Both the position numbers and the translations under genes were made by a program. The notes below the pieces were generated by a model, which was not told where the DNA came from, did not search any database, and worked only from the letters and a program-made list of their open reading frames with translations. From JBBRVW01 sp038246545 (GTDB taxonomy: Bacteria > Actinomycetota > Actinomycetes > JACCUZ01), in assembly GCA_038246545.1 (NCBI GenBank), contig JBBRVW010000022.1, positions 7,042 to 71,041 on the forward strand: a DNA stretch of 64,000 bases. Direction: 5' to 3'. The first letter of the stretch is position 1. Every line of letters begins with the position of its first letter. Of this stretch, positions 50,581 to 60,086 are shown piece by piece.

Positions 50581-51357
50581 ATGACGGTGGAGACCCCCAC
50601 GACCGCGCTGCCCGCCGACCTCCCCGTCCCCGAGGTGGTGGACCGGAAGACCTGGCAGGGGCAGATCGACGAGCTCCGTACCCGGGAGAAGGCGCACACC
50701 CGCGCCGGCGACGTCATCGCCGCCGCCCGGCGCCGGCTGCCGATGGTGGAGGTCGACGCGACGCTCACGGTGACCGGCGGGGACGGGCCGGTGACCCTGC
50801 TCGACGTCTTCGAAGGGCGTCGCCAGCTCTACGCGTACTTCCACATGTGGCACGACGGCCAGCCGGCCGAGGGCCAGTGCGAGGGCTGCACCTTCTTCAA
50901 CGGTCAGGTGCGTGAGCTGGCCTACCTGCACGCGCGTGACGTCACCTACGCAACCCTCTGCGAGGGCCCGTACGACGCCAGCGTCCGCTACCGCGACTTC
51001 ATGGGCTGGGACGTCCCCTGGTACTCGGCGCGGCCCAGCAGCGACACCCTCATCGGCGACCGCGGGTTCGGGACGCAGGTCTGCTACCTGCGCGACGGCG
51101 ACCGGGTGTTCGAGACCTACTGGACGACCGGTCGCGGCGCCGAGGCGATGGCGCCCAGCTACCCGCTGCTCGACATGACCGTCTACGGCCGCCAGGAGGC
51201 CTGGGAGGACTCGCCGGCCGGCTGGCCGCAGCCGTTCGCAGGGGACCAGTTCCGTACCGGCGGCCGGCCCAGCGCGCAATGGTCCCGGCTGGTGGCCGGC
51301 CGGCCCGACGACCTCGGCGCCTCAGCGGCCGCCGGCGAACCACACCACTGCCACTAG
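50581..51357 (+). CDS. DUF899 thioredoxin-like protein
   Basis: The 258-residue protein fits DUF899: VVDRKTWQGQIDELRTREKA, RRRLPMVEVD, FEGRRQLYAYFHMWH, GCTFFNGQVRELAYLHARDV, and YWTTGRGAEAM near the end. The domain has a thioredoxin-like fold without the CxxC pair. Function is not established. ATG 50581 follows GAGGTGA. Confidence 0.9.
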   Translation: MTVETPTTALPADLPVPEVVDRKTWQGQIDELRTREKAHTRAGDVIAAARRRLPMVEVDATLTVTGGDGPVTLLDVFEGRRQLYAYFHMWHDGQPAEGQCEGCTFFNGQVRELAYLHARDVTYATLCEGPYDASVRYRDFMGWDVPWYSARPSSDTLIGDRGFGTQVCYLRDGDRVFETYWTTGRGAEAMAPSYPLLDMTVYGRQEAWEDSPAGWPQPFAGDQFRTGGRPSAQWSRLVAGRPDDLGASAAAGEPHHCH

Positions 51358-51382
51358 GCCGGCACCGCGCGTCCCGCTCGCG

Positions 51383-52150
51383 TCAGGTGGCGTCCGGGCC
51401 GTCGCGAGGCGGTGCGAGGAACGGCGCGATGAGGTCGAGCGGGAGCGGGAAGACGATGGTCGACTTCTCGCCGCCGAGCTCGACGAGGGTCTGCTGGTAG
51501 CGCAGCTGCATCGCGGCCGGGTTGCGGCTGAGCACCTCGGAGGCCTCGAGCAGCTTCTGGGAGGCCTGGAACTCGCCCTCGGCGGAGATGATCTTCGCTC
51601 GGCGCTCCCGCTCGGCCTCGGCGGCCCGCGCCATCGCGCGCTGCATGGCCTCGGGGATCTCGACGTCCTTGATCTCGACCGTGGTGACCTTGATGCCCCA
51701 GGGCTCGGTCTGCTCGTCGATGATGCGGCGCAGACTGTCGTTGAGCTCGTCCCGCTCCGAGAGCAGGGTGTCCAGCTCCGCTCTGCCGAGCACCGACCGC
51801 AGCGTGGTCTGGGCGATCTGGGAGGTAGCGACCGGGTACGCCTCGACCTCGGTGACGGCGCGGACCGGATCGACGACCCGGAAGTAGGCGACGGCGTTCA
51901 CCCTGGCCGGCACGTTGTCGCGGGTGATGACCTCCTGCGGGGGGATGGTGAGAGTGACCGTGCGCAGGTCGACGCGGACCAGCCGGTCGACGAACGGCAC
52001 CAGCACGACCAGCCCCGGTCCCGCGACGGGGCGCAGCCGGCCCAGCCGGAACAGCACGCCGCGCTCGTACTCACGCAGCACGCGCGCGGTGGCGACCGTC
52101 ACCGCCACTGCGACGACCAGCACGGCAGCCAGCACGACGCCGGCCGTCAC
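51383..52150 (-). CDS. SPFH/band-7 membrane protein (slipin-like)
   Basis: The 255-residue protein has an N-terminal helix (GVVLAAVLVVAVAVTVATAR) and a band-7 domain: EYERGVLFRLGRL, GPGLVVLVPFVDRLVRVDLR, the central VNAVAYFRVVDPVRAVTEVE, GIKVTTVEIKDVEIPEAMQR and an Ala/Glu-rich coiled coil. Slipins organise membrane microdomains. GTG 52150 overlaps the preceding gene by 4 bases; it is the last gene of the nitric oxide reductase operon. No NfeD partner is next to it. Confidence 0.9.
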   Translation of the reverse strand: MTAGVVLAAVLVVAVAVTVATARVLREYERGVLFRLGRLRPVAGPGLVVLVPFVDRLVRVDLRTVTLTIPPQEVITRDNVPARVNAVAYFRVVDPVRAVTEVEAYPVATSQIAQTTLRSVLGRAELDTLLSERDELNDSLRRIIDEQTEPWGIKVTTVEIKDVEIPEAMQRAMARAAEAERERRAKIISAEGEFQASQKLLEASEVLSRNPAAMQLRYQQTLVELGGEKSTIVFPLPLDLIAPFLAPPRDGPDAT

Positions 52151-52740
52151 GACGGCCCCCGGTCCGACCCCCAGCGAGTCCGGCTGGACGGTGCGACGCG
52201 CAGGCCGGTAGCGGCGGTAGCGGCGGGGAAGCCCGCAGGTGTCCGGCGGAAGTGGTCGGTGAACCGCTGACCGAGCACACCGGCGGCAGCCAGCGGCACC
52301 GCCGCCACGACGAGGTCCACCGGCTGGTGGTGCCGGACCAGCCCGACGGTCGCGACCAGGGCCGCGAGCCCCACCAGCACCAGGCAGATGCCCCGGTGGA
52401 ACCTGGCCGCCTCCGAGTGCGGCCACGGTTCGGTCGGCATGCTGATCTCCCGCCCGCGGTGCGAGCCGGTGCAGGCGTCCTTCACCGGGCAGGCGTTGCA
52501 GATCGACGGCTTCGCCCGGTAGCTCTTCAGACGCCGCCCCTCGTCGTAGCCGGCCGGCCAGAGCATCTGGTCCTGCGGGCAGACCCACACGTCGTGGACC
52601 GGGTGGTAGCGAAAACCGGCCGTCCGGTAGCGGTCTGCCCGGGCGTGGCTGTGCCGGGCCAGCCGGTCGAGCGCCACCGCGACGGCGAGCAGGAAGCCTG
52701 CGTAACAGGCGAACAGGAGGACCTCGGGGGACCAGATCAC
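52147..52740 (-). CDS. membrane protein with transposase-like Cys domain
   Basis: The 197-residue protein has a first helix (LLFACYAGFLLAVAVALDRL), a soluble segment, then two helices (near 123-160). The soluble part, GFRYHPVHDVWVCPQDQMLW followed by KPSICNACPVKDACTGSHRG, strongly resembles the zinc-binding insert of IS1182-type transposases (CPxGxxL...CxxCPLxxxCT...GR). No DDE catalytic core is present. It overlaps nor and SPFH genes by 4 bases each, so it is a stable operon member, perhaps a metal or redox module. Confidence 0.72.
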   Translation of the reverse strand: MIWSPEVLLFACYAGFLLAVAVALDRLARHSHARADRYRTAGFRYHPVHDVWVCPQDQMLWPAGYDEGRRLKSYRAKPSICNACPVKDACTGSHRGREISMPTEPWPHSEAARFHRGICLVLVGLAALVATVGLVRHHQPVDLVVAAVPLAAAGVLGQRFTDHFRRTPAGFPAATAATGLRVAPSSRTRWGSDRGPS

Positions 52741-55073
52741 CGGTCGCCGCCCGGTGCGCCCGCCGCCGCAGCCACCCCGATCTCGGTGAACAGGACGTCG
52801 TCCGGCTCCTCGATCACCTGGTTGTCGACCCGGTAGCGGACGCCGAGCCAGCAGATCCACAGGAAGGGCAGCGCGCCACCGGCGATGAACACGACGTCCC
52901 CGGGCAGGCGCATCCACTCGATGAGGCTGTTGCTGGGGTTGGTGATGAACTCCAGCTGCCTGGCCGCGAAGTACCCGTCGTTGACCGACTTGTAGAGCTG
53001 AAGGATGCCCAGCGGCAGCAGCGTCGCGAAGCACATCCACGCCAGCCCGATGTTGCAGGACCAGAAGGACAGCTGGGCGAGCCGGTCCGGCCAGCGCTCC
53101 TGCGGAACCAGGTAGCGCAGGCAGAACAGCGCCAGCCCGATCGCGAGCATCCCGTAGACACCCATCATGGCGGCGTGGGCGTGGTTGGCCGTCAGCGCTG
53201 TGCCGATCTCGTAGTAGGACACGACGGGGAGGTTCACCAGGAAGCCGAAGATGCCGGCGCCGAGGAAGTTCCAGAACCCGACGGCCACCAGGAACATCAC
53301 CGCCCAGCGGTGCGGGAAGGGCGTCTTCGAGGAGTTCTCCTGCCGTGAGCCGAGCTGCAGGAACGCCCAGGCCTCCACGGTGAGGAAGGTCAGTGGCAGC
53401 ACCTCGGCGGCGGAGAAGAATGCGCCCAGCGCCATCGTCTCTGCGGCTGTACCGGAGAAGTACAGGTGGTGCATCGTGCCGATGACCCCGCCGACCGAGT
53501 ACAGGATGATGTCGAGGTAGATGATCGTCATGGCCACCCGCTGGCGGACGACACCGAGCAGCACGAACAGGTAGGCCACCAGGACCGTGGTGAAGATCTC
53601 CAGGAAGTCCTCGACCCAGAGGTGGACGACCATGAACCGCCAGAAGTCCGCGACGGTGTAGCTGGAGTCCGCGTTGGTGAGCAGACCGACAGCGTAGAAG
53701 GCCGGGATCGCCAGGCCGGTGTAGAAAAACAGCCAGGGCATGTTGATCCGGGACTGGTGGCGCAGGGCGCCCCGCAGGCCGCGGAACAGCATGAAGGCCC
53801 AGAAGAACAGCGCCAGCGTCAGGAGCACCTGCCAGAGCCGACCCAGGTCGAGGTACTCCCACCCCTGCATCCCGAGCGCGTGCAGGGACGGCGACAACCA
53901 GCCATGAATGTCCAGGAGCTCGCCGGTGAGGGAGCCGAACACGACCAGGGCGAGGGCACCCAGCAGGCCGTAGGCGAGCCAGGACTGACGGCGCGGTTCG
54001 CGGCCCGAGATGATGGGGGCGAGGAACAGCCCGGTGGCCAGGAACGACGTGGCGGTCCAGAAGATCGACAGCTGGACGTGCCAGGTGCGGACCAGGTTGT
54101 AGGGCAGCCAGCGCGCAAGGTCGAAGCCGAAGAAGCTGGTGAGGTCGGCCCGGTAGTGCTCGCTGGCCGCCCCGACCATCGTCTGGATGACGAAGAGCAG
54201 GCCGACCACGAGGAAGAAGTAGGCGCAGGCTCGCTGCGTGGGCGTGACGGCGACGTCGGCCGGCGGCCGGAAGGAGATGGTGTCGGCCTGTCGTCCGCGC
54301 CAACCCATCCGGTCGCCCCAGCGGCCGAACGCGGCGAACAGCGCGCCGATGCCCGCGAGCAGGACGATCAGGGACAGCACGCTCCAGACCACGACGTTGG
54401 CCGTCACGGTGTTCCCGACCAGCGCCTCGGGGGGCCAGTTGTTCGTGTAGGTGTAGTCCTTGTCCGGCCGCAGGGTCGAGCCTGCCCACGCCGACCAGGC
54501 GAAGTAGGCGGTCAGGGACCTGATCTCGGCCTTGTCGGTGATGGCGTCGGGCAGCAGGCCCTTGGACGCGCTCTGCGGGCCGAAGTACGCCGTGTAGTGC
54601 TCGACCAGCCGGTCGAAGGCCGCGGCCTGGGCCGCGGTGTAGGTGACGGTGTCCGAGCCGGAGTCGTACCGGTTGGTCTTGAAGTCTGCGATCACGCGCG
54701 CACGTGCGATGTCCGAGGACGCCCCGCCGTACGACGTGGTCGCGAGCAGGGCAGCGCGATGGAGGTAGTCGGCGGTGAAGTCCGGACCGAGGTAGGCGCC
54801 GTGGCCGAAGATGGACCCGTACTCCATCAGGCCTTTGCGCAGGAACAGTGCTTGACCGGCCCGGACGTCGTCGCCGGTGTAGACCACCCGGCCGTCGGGG
54901 CCTCGGACCTGTGCGGCGATCGGCGGGTCGGCGGTGTACGCGCGGTACCCGAGGAAGCCGAGCACGGCCATGCCGAGCAGCAGGACGAGTGCCGTGACCT
55001 GGACCCACGCACGGGAGACCAGGGCGTCCCCTCCGACCGGGTCGAGCCGCGGGACTGGGGTCGAGACGGTCAT
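52737..55073 (-). CDS. norB: quinol-dependent nitric oxide reductase (qNor)
   Basis: The 778-residue protein is a single-chain qNor: an N-terminal extension with a helix and a periplasmic domain (FLRKGLMEYGSIFGHGAYLG), then about 12-13 helices of the haem-copper oxidase type. Metal ligands are seen in VRTWHVQLSIFW, VVHLWVEDFLEIF (with the NOR-type Glu), GTMHHLYFSG and TANHAHAAMMG. It reduces NO to N2O with quinol electrons. It leads a three-gene operon with 4-base overlaps; a cupin gene is divergent. Confidence 0.93.
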   Translation of the reverse strand: MTVSTPVPRLDPVGGDALVSRAWVQVTALVLLLGMAVLGFLGYRAYTADPPIAAQVRGPDGRVVYTGDDVRAGQALFLRKGLMEYGSIFGHGAYLGPDFTADYLHRAALLATTSYGGASSDIARARVIADFKTNRYDSGSDTVTYTAAQAAAFDRLVEHYTAYFGPQSASKGLLPDAITDKAEIRSLTAYFAWSAWAGSTLRPDKDYTYTNNWPPEALVGNTVTANVVVWSVLSLIVLLAGIGALFAAFGRWGDRMGWRGRQADTISFRPPADVAVTPTQRACAYFFLVVGLLFVIQTMVGAASEHYRADLTSFFGFDLARWLPYNLVRTWHVQLSIFWTATSFLATGLFLAPIISGREPRRQSWLAYGLLGALALVVFGSLTGELLDIHGWLSPSLHALGMQGWEYLDLGRLWQVLLTLALFFWAFMLFRGLRGALRHQSRINMPWLFFYTGLAIPAFYAVGLLTNADSSYTVADFWRFMVVHLWVEDFLEIFTTVLVAYLFVLLGVVRQRVAMTIIYLDIILYSVGGVIGTMHHLYFSGTAAETMALGAFFSAAEVLPLTFLTVEAWAFLQLGSRQENSSKTPFPHRWAVMFLVAVGFWNFLGAGIFGFLVNLPVVSYYEIGTALTANHAHAAMMGVYGMLAIGLALFCLRYLVPQERWPDRLAQLSFWSCNIGLAWMCFATLLPLGILQLYKSVNDGYFAARQLEFITNPSNSLIEWMRLPGDVVFIAGGALPFLWICWLGVRYRVDNQVIEEPDDVLFTEIGVAAAAGAPGGDR

Positions 55074-55095
55074 CGGTGCTCCCGGGTGACGGGGT

Positions 55096-55114
55096 GGGTC
55101 GGCATCGCCGACCC
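55096..55114. promoter_or_regulatory. inverted repeat between nor operon and cupin gene
   Basis: GGGTCGGC-ATC-GCCGACCC is a perfect 8-base inverted repeat in the 86-base divergent gap, 23 bases before the qNor start. It could be an operator for an NO-responsive or other regulator; no regulator gene adjoins. Confidence 0.5.
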
Positions 55115-55159
55115 CGCCGGACGGCGGAGGGGTCCGGCCCGATGTGGGACGGTGCCGGT

Positions 55160-55492
55160 ATGCAGAAGTCGTCGTTGACCGCGCTTGCCCGCGAAGAGCT
55201 GACCCGCGCGCGGGCGGCGTCGAGCGGTCGCAGCTCCCAGACCGTCTACGGAGGGCACGAGCACGTGCTGCGCCAGACCGTCATCGCGCTGGCAGCGGGC
55301 CGCCGGCTCGACGAGCACGAGAACCCGGGCGAGGCAACGGTGCACGTGCTCACCGGGCGGGTCCGGCTCGGCGCCGGCGACGACAGCTGGGAGGGCTCCC
55401 CCGGCGACCTGCTGGTCGTGCCCGACCTGCGGCACGTGCTCGAGGCCATCGAGGACTCCGCCGTGCTGCTCACGGTGGCCCTGCACCGCTGA
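55160..55492 (+). CDS. small cupin-domain protein
   Basis: The 110-residue protein has a cupin fold: LDEHENPGEATVHVLTGRVR with the first metal-motif His/Glu, and GDLLVVPDLRHVLEAIEDS with the second His. It is divergent from the qNor operon. Cupins here are often regarded as NO- or metal-linked sensors, but nothing more is visible. ATG 55160 is chosen because the domain begins soon after it. Confidence 0.85.
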   Translation: MQKSSLTALAREELTRARAASSGRSSQTVYGGHEHVLRQTVIALAAGRRLDEHENPGEATVHVLTGRVRLGAGDDSWEGSPGDLLVVPDLRHVLEAIEDSAVLLTVALHR

Positions 55493-55869
55493 CGCCCGGC
55501 CTGGCGCGGGCCGGGCGGCCCACCGTCGGTCTCCGCCGACATTGGTCACGCCCGCCTCCGGTGCACCGCGTGGCAATCAACGCGCTGCCGGGTCCGGGGC
55601 AACAGCTGGGGAGCCGGTGGTCCGGCTCGCTGCGAACCTAGGACCCGGCACCGTGCACCGCAAGGGGCAGCAGCGGGGCCGGCACCGGCAGGCGAGCCTG
55701 CGGACCATTCGGCACGGACCGGGACGTCCTGCCGCGGCGCGGGTGTCGATCTGGTGGATCAGCAGGTATCGGGGGGCAACCAGGAGCATCCTCCAGGCGT
55801 CGTCTCAAGTACGCCGCAAGTCCCTCGCCAGTGGCGAGGAGCACGGTGGGACGGCCGAAGGAGGACCGC
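55493..55869. other. gene-free stretch before zinc-ribbon gene
   Basis: A 377-base gap. Short frames are open on both strands but none resembles a protein. GAAGGAGGA just before 55870 is a strong ribosome binding site for the next gene. Confidence 0.4.
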
Positions 55870-56250
55870 ATGTCCAGCCAGCCCAGCCAGCCCGGCTCGA
55901 GGCCGCGCTTCACCCTCACCTGTCCGGAGTGCCACGCCGAGGTGTCGCTGTCCGCGCGTCGGCTGCTGGTCCGGGTCGACGAGGGCACGACGACCACCGG
56001 TGAGCTGCTCTGGACCTGCCTGTCCTGCGACGCCACCGTCACGACCGGGCTCGACGCGCCCGCGGTCGCAGTCCTCGTCATGGGCGGGGTCACCCACCTC
56101 GCCCTGACCACGCCGTCGGCCGAGCCGCTGGAGCGGGTGCCGGCCACGGTGGGCACCCTGCCGGCGCTGACCCACGACGACCTGCTCGACCTGCACGGCG
56201 CGCTCGCCTGCGACTCGTGGTTCCAGGAGCTGGTGCCCGGGGAGGGCTGA
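55870..56250 (+). CDS. zinc-ribbon protein of unknown function
   Basis: The 126-residue protein has two CxxC pairs (TLTCPECHAEVSLS and LLWTCLSCDATV) forming a zinc ribbon near residues 18-55, a hydrophobic strand (PAVAVLVMGGVTHLAL) and an acidic helical tail (ALTHDDLLDLHGALACD). This layout is common in actinobacterial small regulators or accessory proteins of unknown role. ATG 55870 has AGGAGG at ideal spacing. Confidence 0.7.
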   Translation: MSSQPSQPGSRPRFTLTCPECHAEVSLSARRLLVRVDEGTTTTGELLWTCLSCDATVTTGLDAPAVAVLVMGGVTHLALTTPSAEPLERVPATVGTLPALTHDDLLDLHGALACDSWFQELVPGEG

Positions 56251-56260
56251 CCGAGCCGGA

Positions 56261-57394
56261 CTACGTCGCCGGCCGGGCCGCGTCCCGGGCCCGCGACACC
56301 TGCGCCAATAGCTCGCGCTCGCGCGCCGGGAAGTCGGGCACGTCCAGCCCGCGCTCCAGCCGGTCACGCAGGAAAGCCAGCTCGGTCGCGGCGTGCTGGA
56401 ACTCCCGCAGCGCCGTCGCCGGCCCGCCGCCGTACCGGCCGAGCACCCAGTCCTGCGCCTGCCGTCGCCGTCGCAGGGACGCGATCATCGGCACGTCCCC
56501 GGGGTCCAGCCAGCCTGCCTCGACATACGCCGGCAGCCGGGCCGCCACGGTCGCTCCCTCGCGGCGGCGCGACCAGATGGCGATGCCGACCGCGAGCGCG
56601 AAGACCGGCAGCATCACGAGCAGGTAGCCGGTGAAGAAGCCCTGGATGCCGGCCAGCGACGACAGGTTCCAGGCACCGTGCAGGACGACGGCGAGCAGGT
56701 AGCCGACCAACGGCGCGACGACGCGCAGCCCCCGGCGGGGCGTGCGGGCGGCTATGCCGAGCCCGATGCCGGTCATCGTCGTGAAGAGCGGGTGGGCGAA
56801 CGGAGACAGGATCCCGCGCAGCAGGAAGGTGAAGCCGGCCGCGAAGAGGCCGGTCGCCAGCCCCTGCTCCTGCCCGGCCAGGAACGCGCGTCCGAAGTAG
56901 AGGACGTTCTCGGTGAAGGCGAACCCGACGCCCGACAGGCCTGCCAGGACGATGCCGTCGACGACGCCGTCGAACTCACGCCGACGGAACAGCAGCACGA
57001 GCAGCACGGCCGCGCCCTTCGCGGCTTCCTCGACCCACGGCGCGGCGATCACCGCCGTCGTGTCCATCCCACCATCGCCACCGGTGCGGGCGATCGCGAT
57101 GAGGCTTGCCGTGTTGAGCACTGCCGCGACCAGCGCCGCGACCGTCGCGCCCCAGAAGAAGGCGAACACCAGCACCGACCGCGGTTCCGGCTCGTAGCGG
57201 TCCAGCCAGCGGTATGCCGCCAGCACCACCGGGAGCGGCAGCAGGGCGAGCGAGACGCCGATGAGGAAGCCCAGCACGCCGGTGTCGTGGGTGACGGTGC
57301 CGAGCAGCACCAGCCCCGACGCCCCCATCACCAGGACGAGAAAGCCCACGAGAAGCCCGCGCCGCAGCCGCGGCCATCCATCGGTCGATCCCAC
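56261..57394 (-). CDS. PrsW-family intramembrane metalloprotease
   Basis: The 377-residue protein has eight or so membrane helices and the PrsW motifs: APWVEEAAKGAAVLLVLL with the EExxK glutamates, FAFTENVLYFG, and HPLFTTMTGIGLG, RVVAPLVGYLLAVVLHGAWN with the zinc-binding His/Glu residues. A ~100-residue soluble tail follows. PrsW proteins cut membrane-bound anti-sigma factors; the target is not in the window. Confidence 0.9.
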   Translation of the reverse strand: MGSTDGWPRLRRGLLVGFLVLVMGASGLVLLGTVTHDTGVLGFLIGVSLALLPLPVVLAAYRWLDRYEPEPRSVLVFAFFWGATVAALVAAVLNTASLIAIARTGGDGGMDTTAVIAAPWVEEAAKGAAVLLVLLFRRREFDGVVDGIVLAGLSGVGFAFTENVLYFGRAFLAGQEQGLATGLFAAGFTFLLRGILSPFAHPLFTTMTGIGLGIAARTPRRGLRVVAPLVGYLLAVVLHGAWNLSSLAGIQGFFTGYLLVMLPVFALAVGIAIWSRRREGATVAARLPAYVEAGWLDPGDVPMIASLRRRRQAQDWVLGRYGGGPATALREFQHAATELAFLRDRLERGLDVPDFPARERELLAQVSRARDAARPAT

Positions 57395-57583
57395 CGGGGG
57401 AGCCTAGCCAGCGTGGTGGCCGCCACCCGTCCACCGCGTCACGCCCGCGGTGCGGAATCCGTGCCGTTCGTCGGGATTGCCGGTGCGAGGTCAGGGAACG
57501 GACCGTCGAGGACGGGGGCCGGCCTACGGCAGGGGACGCCGGTCCCCGTCCCACGCCGGGCAGCGCCCCACTAGCCTCCGGCC

Positions 57584-58951
57584 ATGTCCACAGGTTCCCC
57601 GGTCGACCCGGCGCGCGTCACCGCCCTCAGCGCAGTCGAGAACGACCGCTTCGCCAGCACCCACCCGCGCAGCCGCGAGATCTTCGAGCGGGCCCGCGCC
57701 GTCATGCCGGGCGGCGTCCCGATGAGCTGGATGGTCAAGTGGCCCGGCGCCTTCCCGGTCTTCGTCGCCGAGGCGTCCGGTGCACACTTCCGGGACGTCG
57801 ACGGCCACGACTACGTCGACCTGTGCCTCGGCGACACCGGCGCGATGACCGGGCACTCACCGCCACCGACGGTCGCCACGGTGCGCGAGCAGGTCGGCCG
57901 CGGCATCACCGCGATGCTCCCGACCGAGGACGCGGTGGTGGTCGCCGAGGAGCTGCGGCGCCGGTTCGGGCTGCCGCTGTGGCAGTTCACGCTGTCGGCC
58001 ACCGACGCCAACCGGCACGTCATCCGCTACGCCCGGCACGTCACGGGCCGGCGGAAGGTCGTCGTGCACGACTACTGCTACCACGGCAGCGTCGACGAGA
58101 CGTTCGCGACGCTGGACGAGAACGGCCGCACGGTGGCTCGCCGCGGCAACATCGGACCGCCAGTCGACCCCGCCGAGACGACGTGGGTGGTCGAGTTCAA
58201 CGACGTCGACGGCCTCGAGCGGGCCCTCGCCAGTGGCGAGATCGCCTGCGTCCTCGCCGAGCCGGCCCTCACCAACGTGGGCATCGTCCTGCCCGACCCC
58301 GGCTACCACGACGCGCTGCGCGAGCTGACCCGGCGCCACGACGTGCTGCTGGTCATCGACGAGACGCACACCCTGTCCGCCGGCCCGGGCGGCTACACCC
58401 GGGCGCACGACCTCGAGCCGGACCTCATGACGATGGGCAAGGCCATCGCCGGCGGTATCCCGGCCGGCGCCTTCGGCATGACCCGGGAGGTGGCCGACCG
58501 GATCGCTGCCTCCATCGAGCTCGAGGACATCGACGTCGGCGGCATCGGCGGCACGCTCGCCGGCAACGCCCTGTCGCTGGCCGCCATGCGCACGACCCTG
58601 ACGGAGGTGCTCACCGAGGAGGCCTACGGCCGGATGCTGCCGCTCGGCGACCGCTGGGCCGACGGCGTCGACGCCGGCATCGCAGCCCACGGGCTGCCGT
58701 GGCAGTGCAACCGCCTCGGTGCGCGCGGCGAGTACACCTTCACCGCGACGGCTCCGCGCACCGGCGCGGAGGCGCACGCCGCAAGTGACTTCGCCCTCGA
58801 GCAGCTGCTGCACCTGTGGGCGCTCAACCGCGGCGTCCTGCTCACGCCCTTCCACAACATGGCGCTGATGTCGCCGGCCACGACCGAGGCCGACGTCGAC
58901 CGGCACACCGTGGTGCTCCACGGGCTGCTCGCCGCCCTGACCGGCCCCTGA
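57584..58951 (+). CDS. class III aminotransferase (glutamate-1-semialdehyde-mutase-like)
   Basis: The 455-residue PLP enzyme has GHDYVDLCLGDTGAMTGHSP, the substrate/PLP region SATDANRHVIRYARHVTGR, LLVIDETHTLSAGPGG with the PLP-pyridine Asp and DLMTMGKAIAGGIPAGAFG with the Schiff-base Lys. Closest in look to GSA-mutase-type transaminases. The substrate is not evident; no haem or amino-sugar genes adjoin it. Confidence 0.9.
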   Translation: MSTGSPVDPARVTALSAVENDRFASTHPRSREIFERARAVMPGGVPMSWMVKWPGAFPVFVAEASGAHFRDVDGHDYVDLCLGDTGAMTGHSPPPTVATVREQVGRGITAMLPTEDAVVVAEELRRRFGLPLWQFTLSATDANRHVIRYARHVTGRRKVVVHDYCYHGSVDETFATLDENGRTVARRGNIGPPVDPAETTWVVEFNDVDGLERALASGEIACVLAEPALTNVGIVLPDPGYHDALRELTRRHDVLLVIDETHTLSAGPGGYTRAHDLEPDLMTMGKAIAGGIPAGAFGMTREVADRIAASIELEDIDVGGIGGTLAGNALSLAAMRTTLTEVLTEEAYGRMLPLGDRWADGVDAGIAAHGLPWQCNRLGARGEYTFTATAPRTGAEAHAASDFALEQLLHLWALNRGVLLTPFHNMALMSPATTEADVDRHTVVLHGLLAALTGP

Positions 58952-59132
58952 TGCGGATGATCCGATGACCCGTCCGTGTACCGATGACAGCGCACCGTCA
59001 CCCCTCTGGGCCACTCCGCGAATGACCCGGGTGGGTCATGGTGGGGCGAAGTCGGGCATACCTAGGCTGGTGGCCACCGGCCGGCGACCCGACGCCGGCC
59101 ACCGAGGCGCGCAGACGAGGAGGGCCGGACCC

Positions 59133-59312
59133 GTGGTCCCCACCGCTGACGGCCGCCTGCAGGACCCGCAGGCCCTCGACGAGATCGAGCTGTACGGCGA
59201 CCTCGTCATCGCGGCCTCCGCCTCCGACGACCCCCTGAGCCCGGACCAGATCGACCAGGTGCTCGGCCTCCGCGAGCAGGGCAGCCCCCGCTCCGGACGC
59301 TCCGCCTCCTGA
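59133..59312 (+). CDS. small conserved actinobacterial protein
   Basis: The 59-residue product reads LDEIELYGDLVIAASASDDP, then LSPDQIDQVLGL. This short acidic helix-rich form is widespread in actinobacteria without known function. GTG 59133 is preceded by GAGGAGG at 8 bases; the frame is open further upstream but lacks coding character. Confidence 0.65.
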   Translation: MVPTADGRLQDPQALDEIELYGDLVIAASASDDPLSPDQIDQVLGLREQGSPRSGRSAS

Positions 59313-59468
59313 CCGCCGGGCACGGAGCCCCGGCAGCGCACCGTGGTGCGGACCCGTCGTGTCCCGACCCCGGATTGCGGGACGGCGCCCCGTTGGCCCT
59401 AGCATCCTGACCCGGACGTGACCCTTCGCCGAACGTGCCTGTCCTGACGCTTCCCAACGGGAGACTCC

Positions 59469-60083
59469 GTGCGCTTCACCCCCCGCAACAACGTCTTCTA
59501 CGGACTGTTCGCCAGCTCGGGCCAGAACCTGGTGGTGGGAGCCGGACTGCTCAAGGAGCTGCTCGGCGCCGACCAGAGCGAGCGCAAGGCCATCGCGGAG
59601 AAGATGCGGGCCGCCGAGCACGCCGGTGACGAGGCCACCCACGCCATCATGCGCGAGCTGAACGAGACGTTCATCACGCCGTTCGACCGCGAGGACATCT
59701 ACCGGCTCGCGTCGTCCCTGGACGACGTCATGGACGCGATGGAGGCGGCCGTCGACCTCGTCGTGCTCTACAACATCGGCGAGCTGCCGATGGAGGTCGC
59801 CGACCAGGTCGAGGTGCTGGAGCGGGCGGCGGAGCTCACCGCCGAGGCCATGCCGAGGCTGCGGTCGATGAAGGACCTCACCGAGTTCTGGATCGAGCTG
59901 AACCGGCTCGAGAACCAGGCCGATCAGGTCTACCGCCGGCTCCTCGCCCGCCTGTTCAACGGTGACTACGACGCGCTGACCGTCCTGAAGCTCAAGGAGG
60001 TCGTCGACCAGCTGGAAGGTGCGGCCGACGCCTTCGAGCACGTTGCGAACACGGTCGAGACGATCGCCGTCAAGGAGTCCTGA
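59469..60083 (+). CDS. DUF47 (PhoU-like) partner of Pit
   Basis: The 204-residue all-helical protein matches DUF47/TIGR00153: FTPRNNVFYGLFASSGQNLV, EHAGDEATHAIMRELNETFI, ITPFDREDIYRLASSLDDVM and LKEVVDQLEGAADAFEHVAN. Such proteins bind metal clusters and regulate the neighbouring Pit transporter. Its stop is 3 bases before the pit start, so the two form an operon. Confidence 0.93.
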   Translation: MRFTPRNNVFYGLFASSGQNLVVGAGLLKELLGADQSERKAIAEKMRAAEHAGDEATHAIMRELNETFITPFDREDIYRLASSLDDVMDAMEAAVDLVVLYNIGELPMEVADQVEVLERAAELTAEAMPRLRSMKDLTEFWIELNRLENQADQVYRRLLARLFNGDYDALTVLKLKEVVDQLEGAADAFEHVANTVETIAVKES

Positions 60084-60086
60084 CCG

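Noticed and set aside
52147..52740. Insertion sequence remnant at the transposase-like gene
   Set aside because: There is no DDE core, no terminal inverted repeat and no target duplication, and the gene is coupled to both neighbours, so it is treated as a functional operon member.
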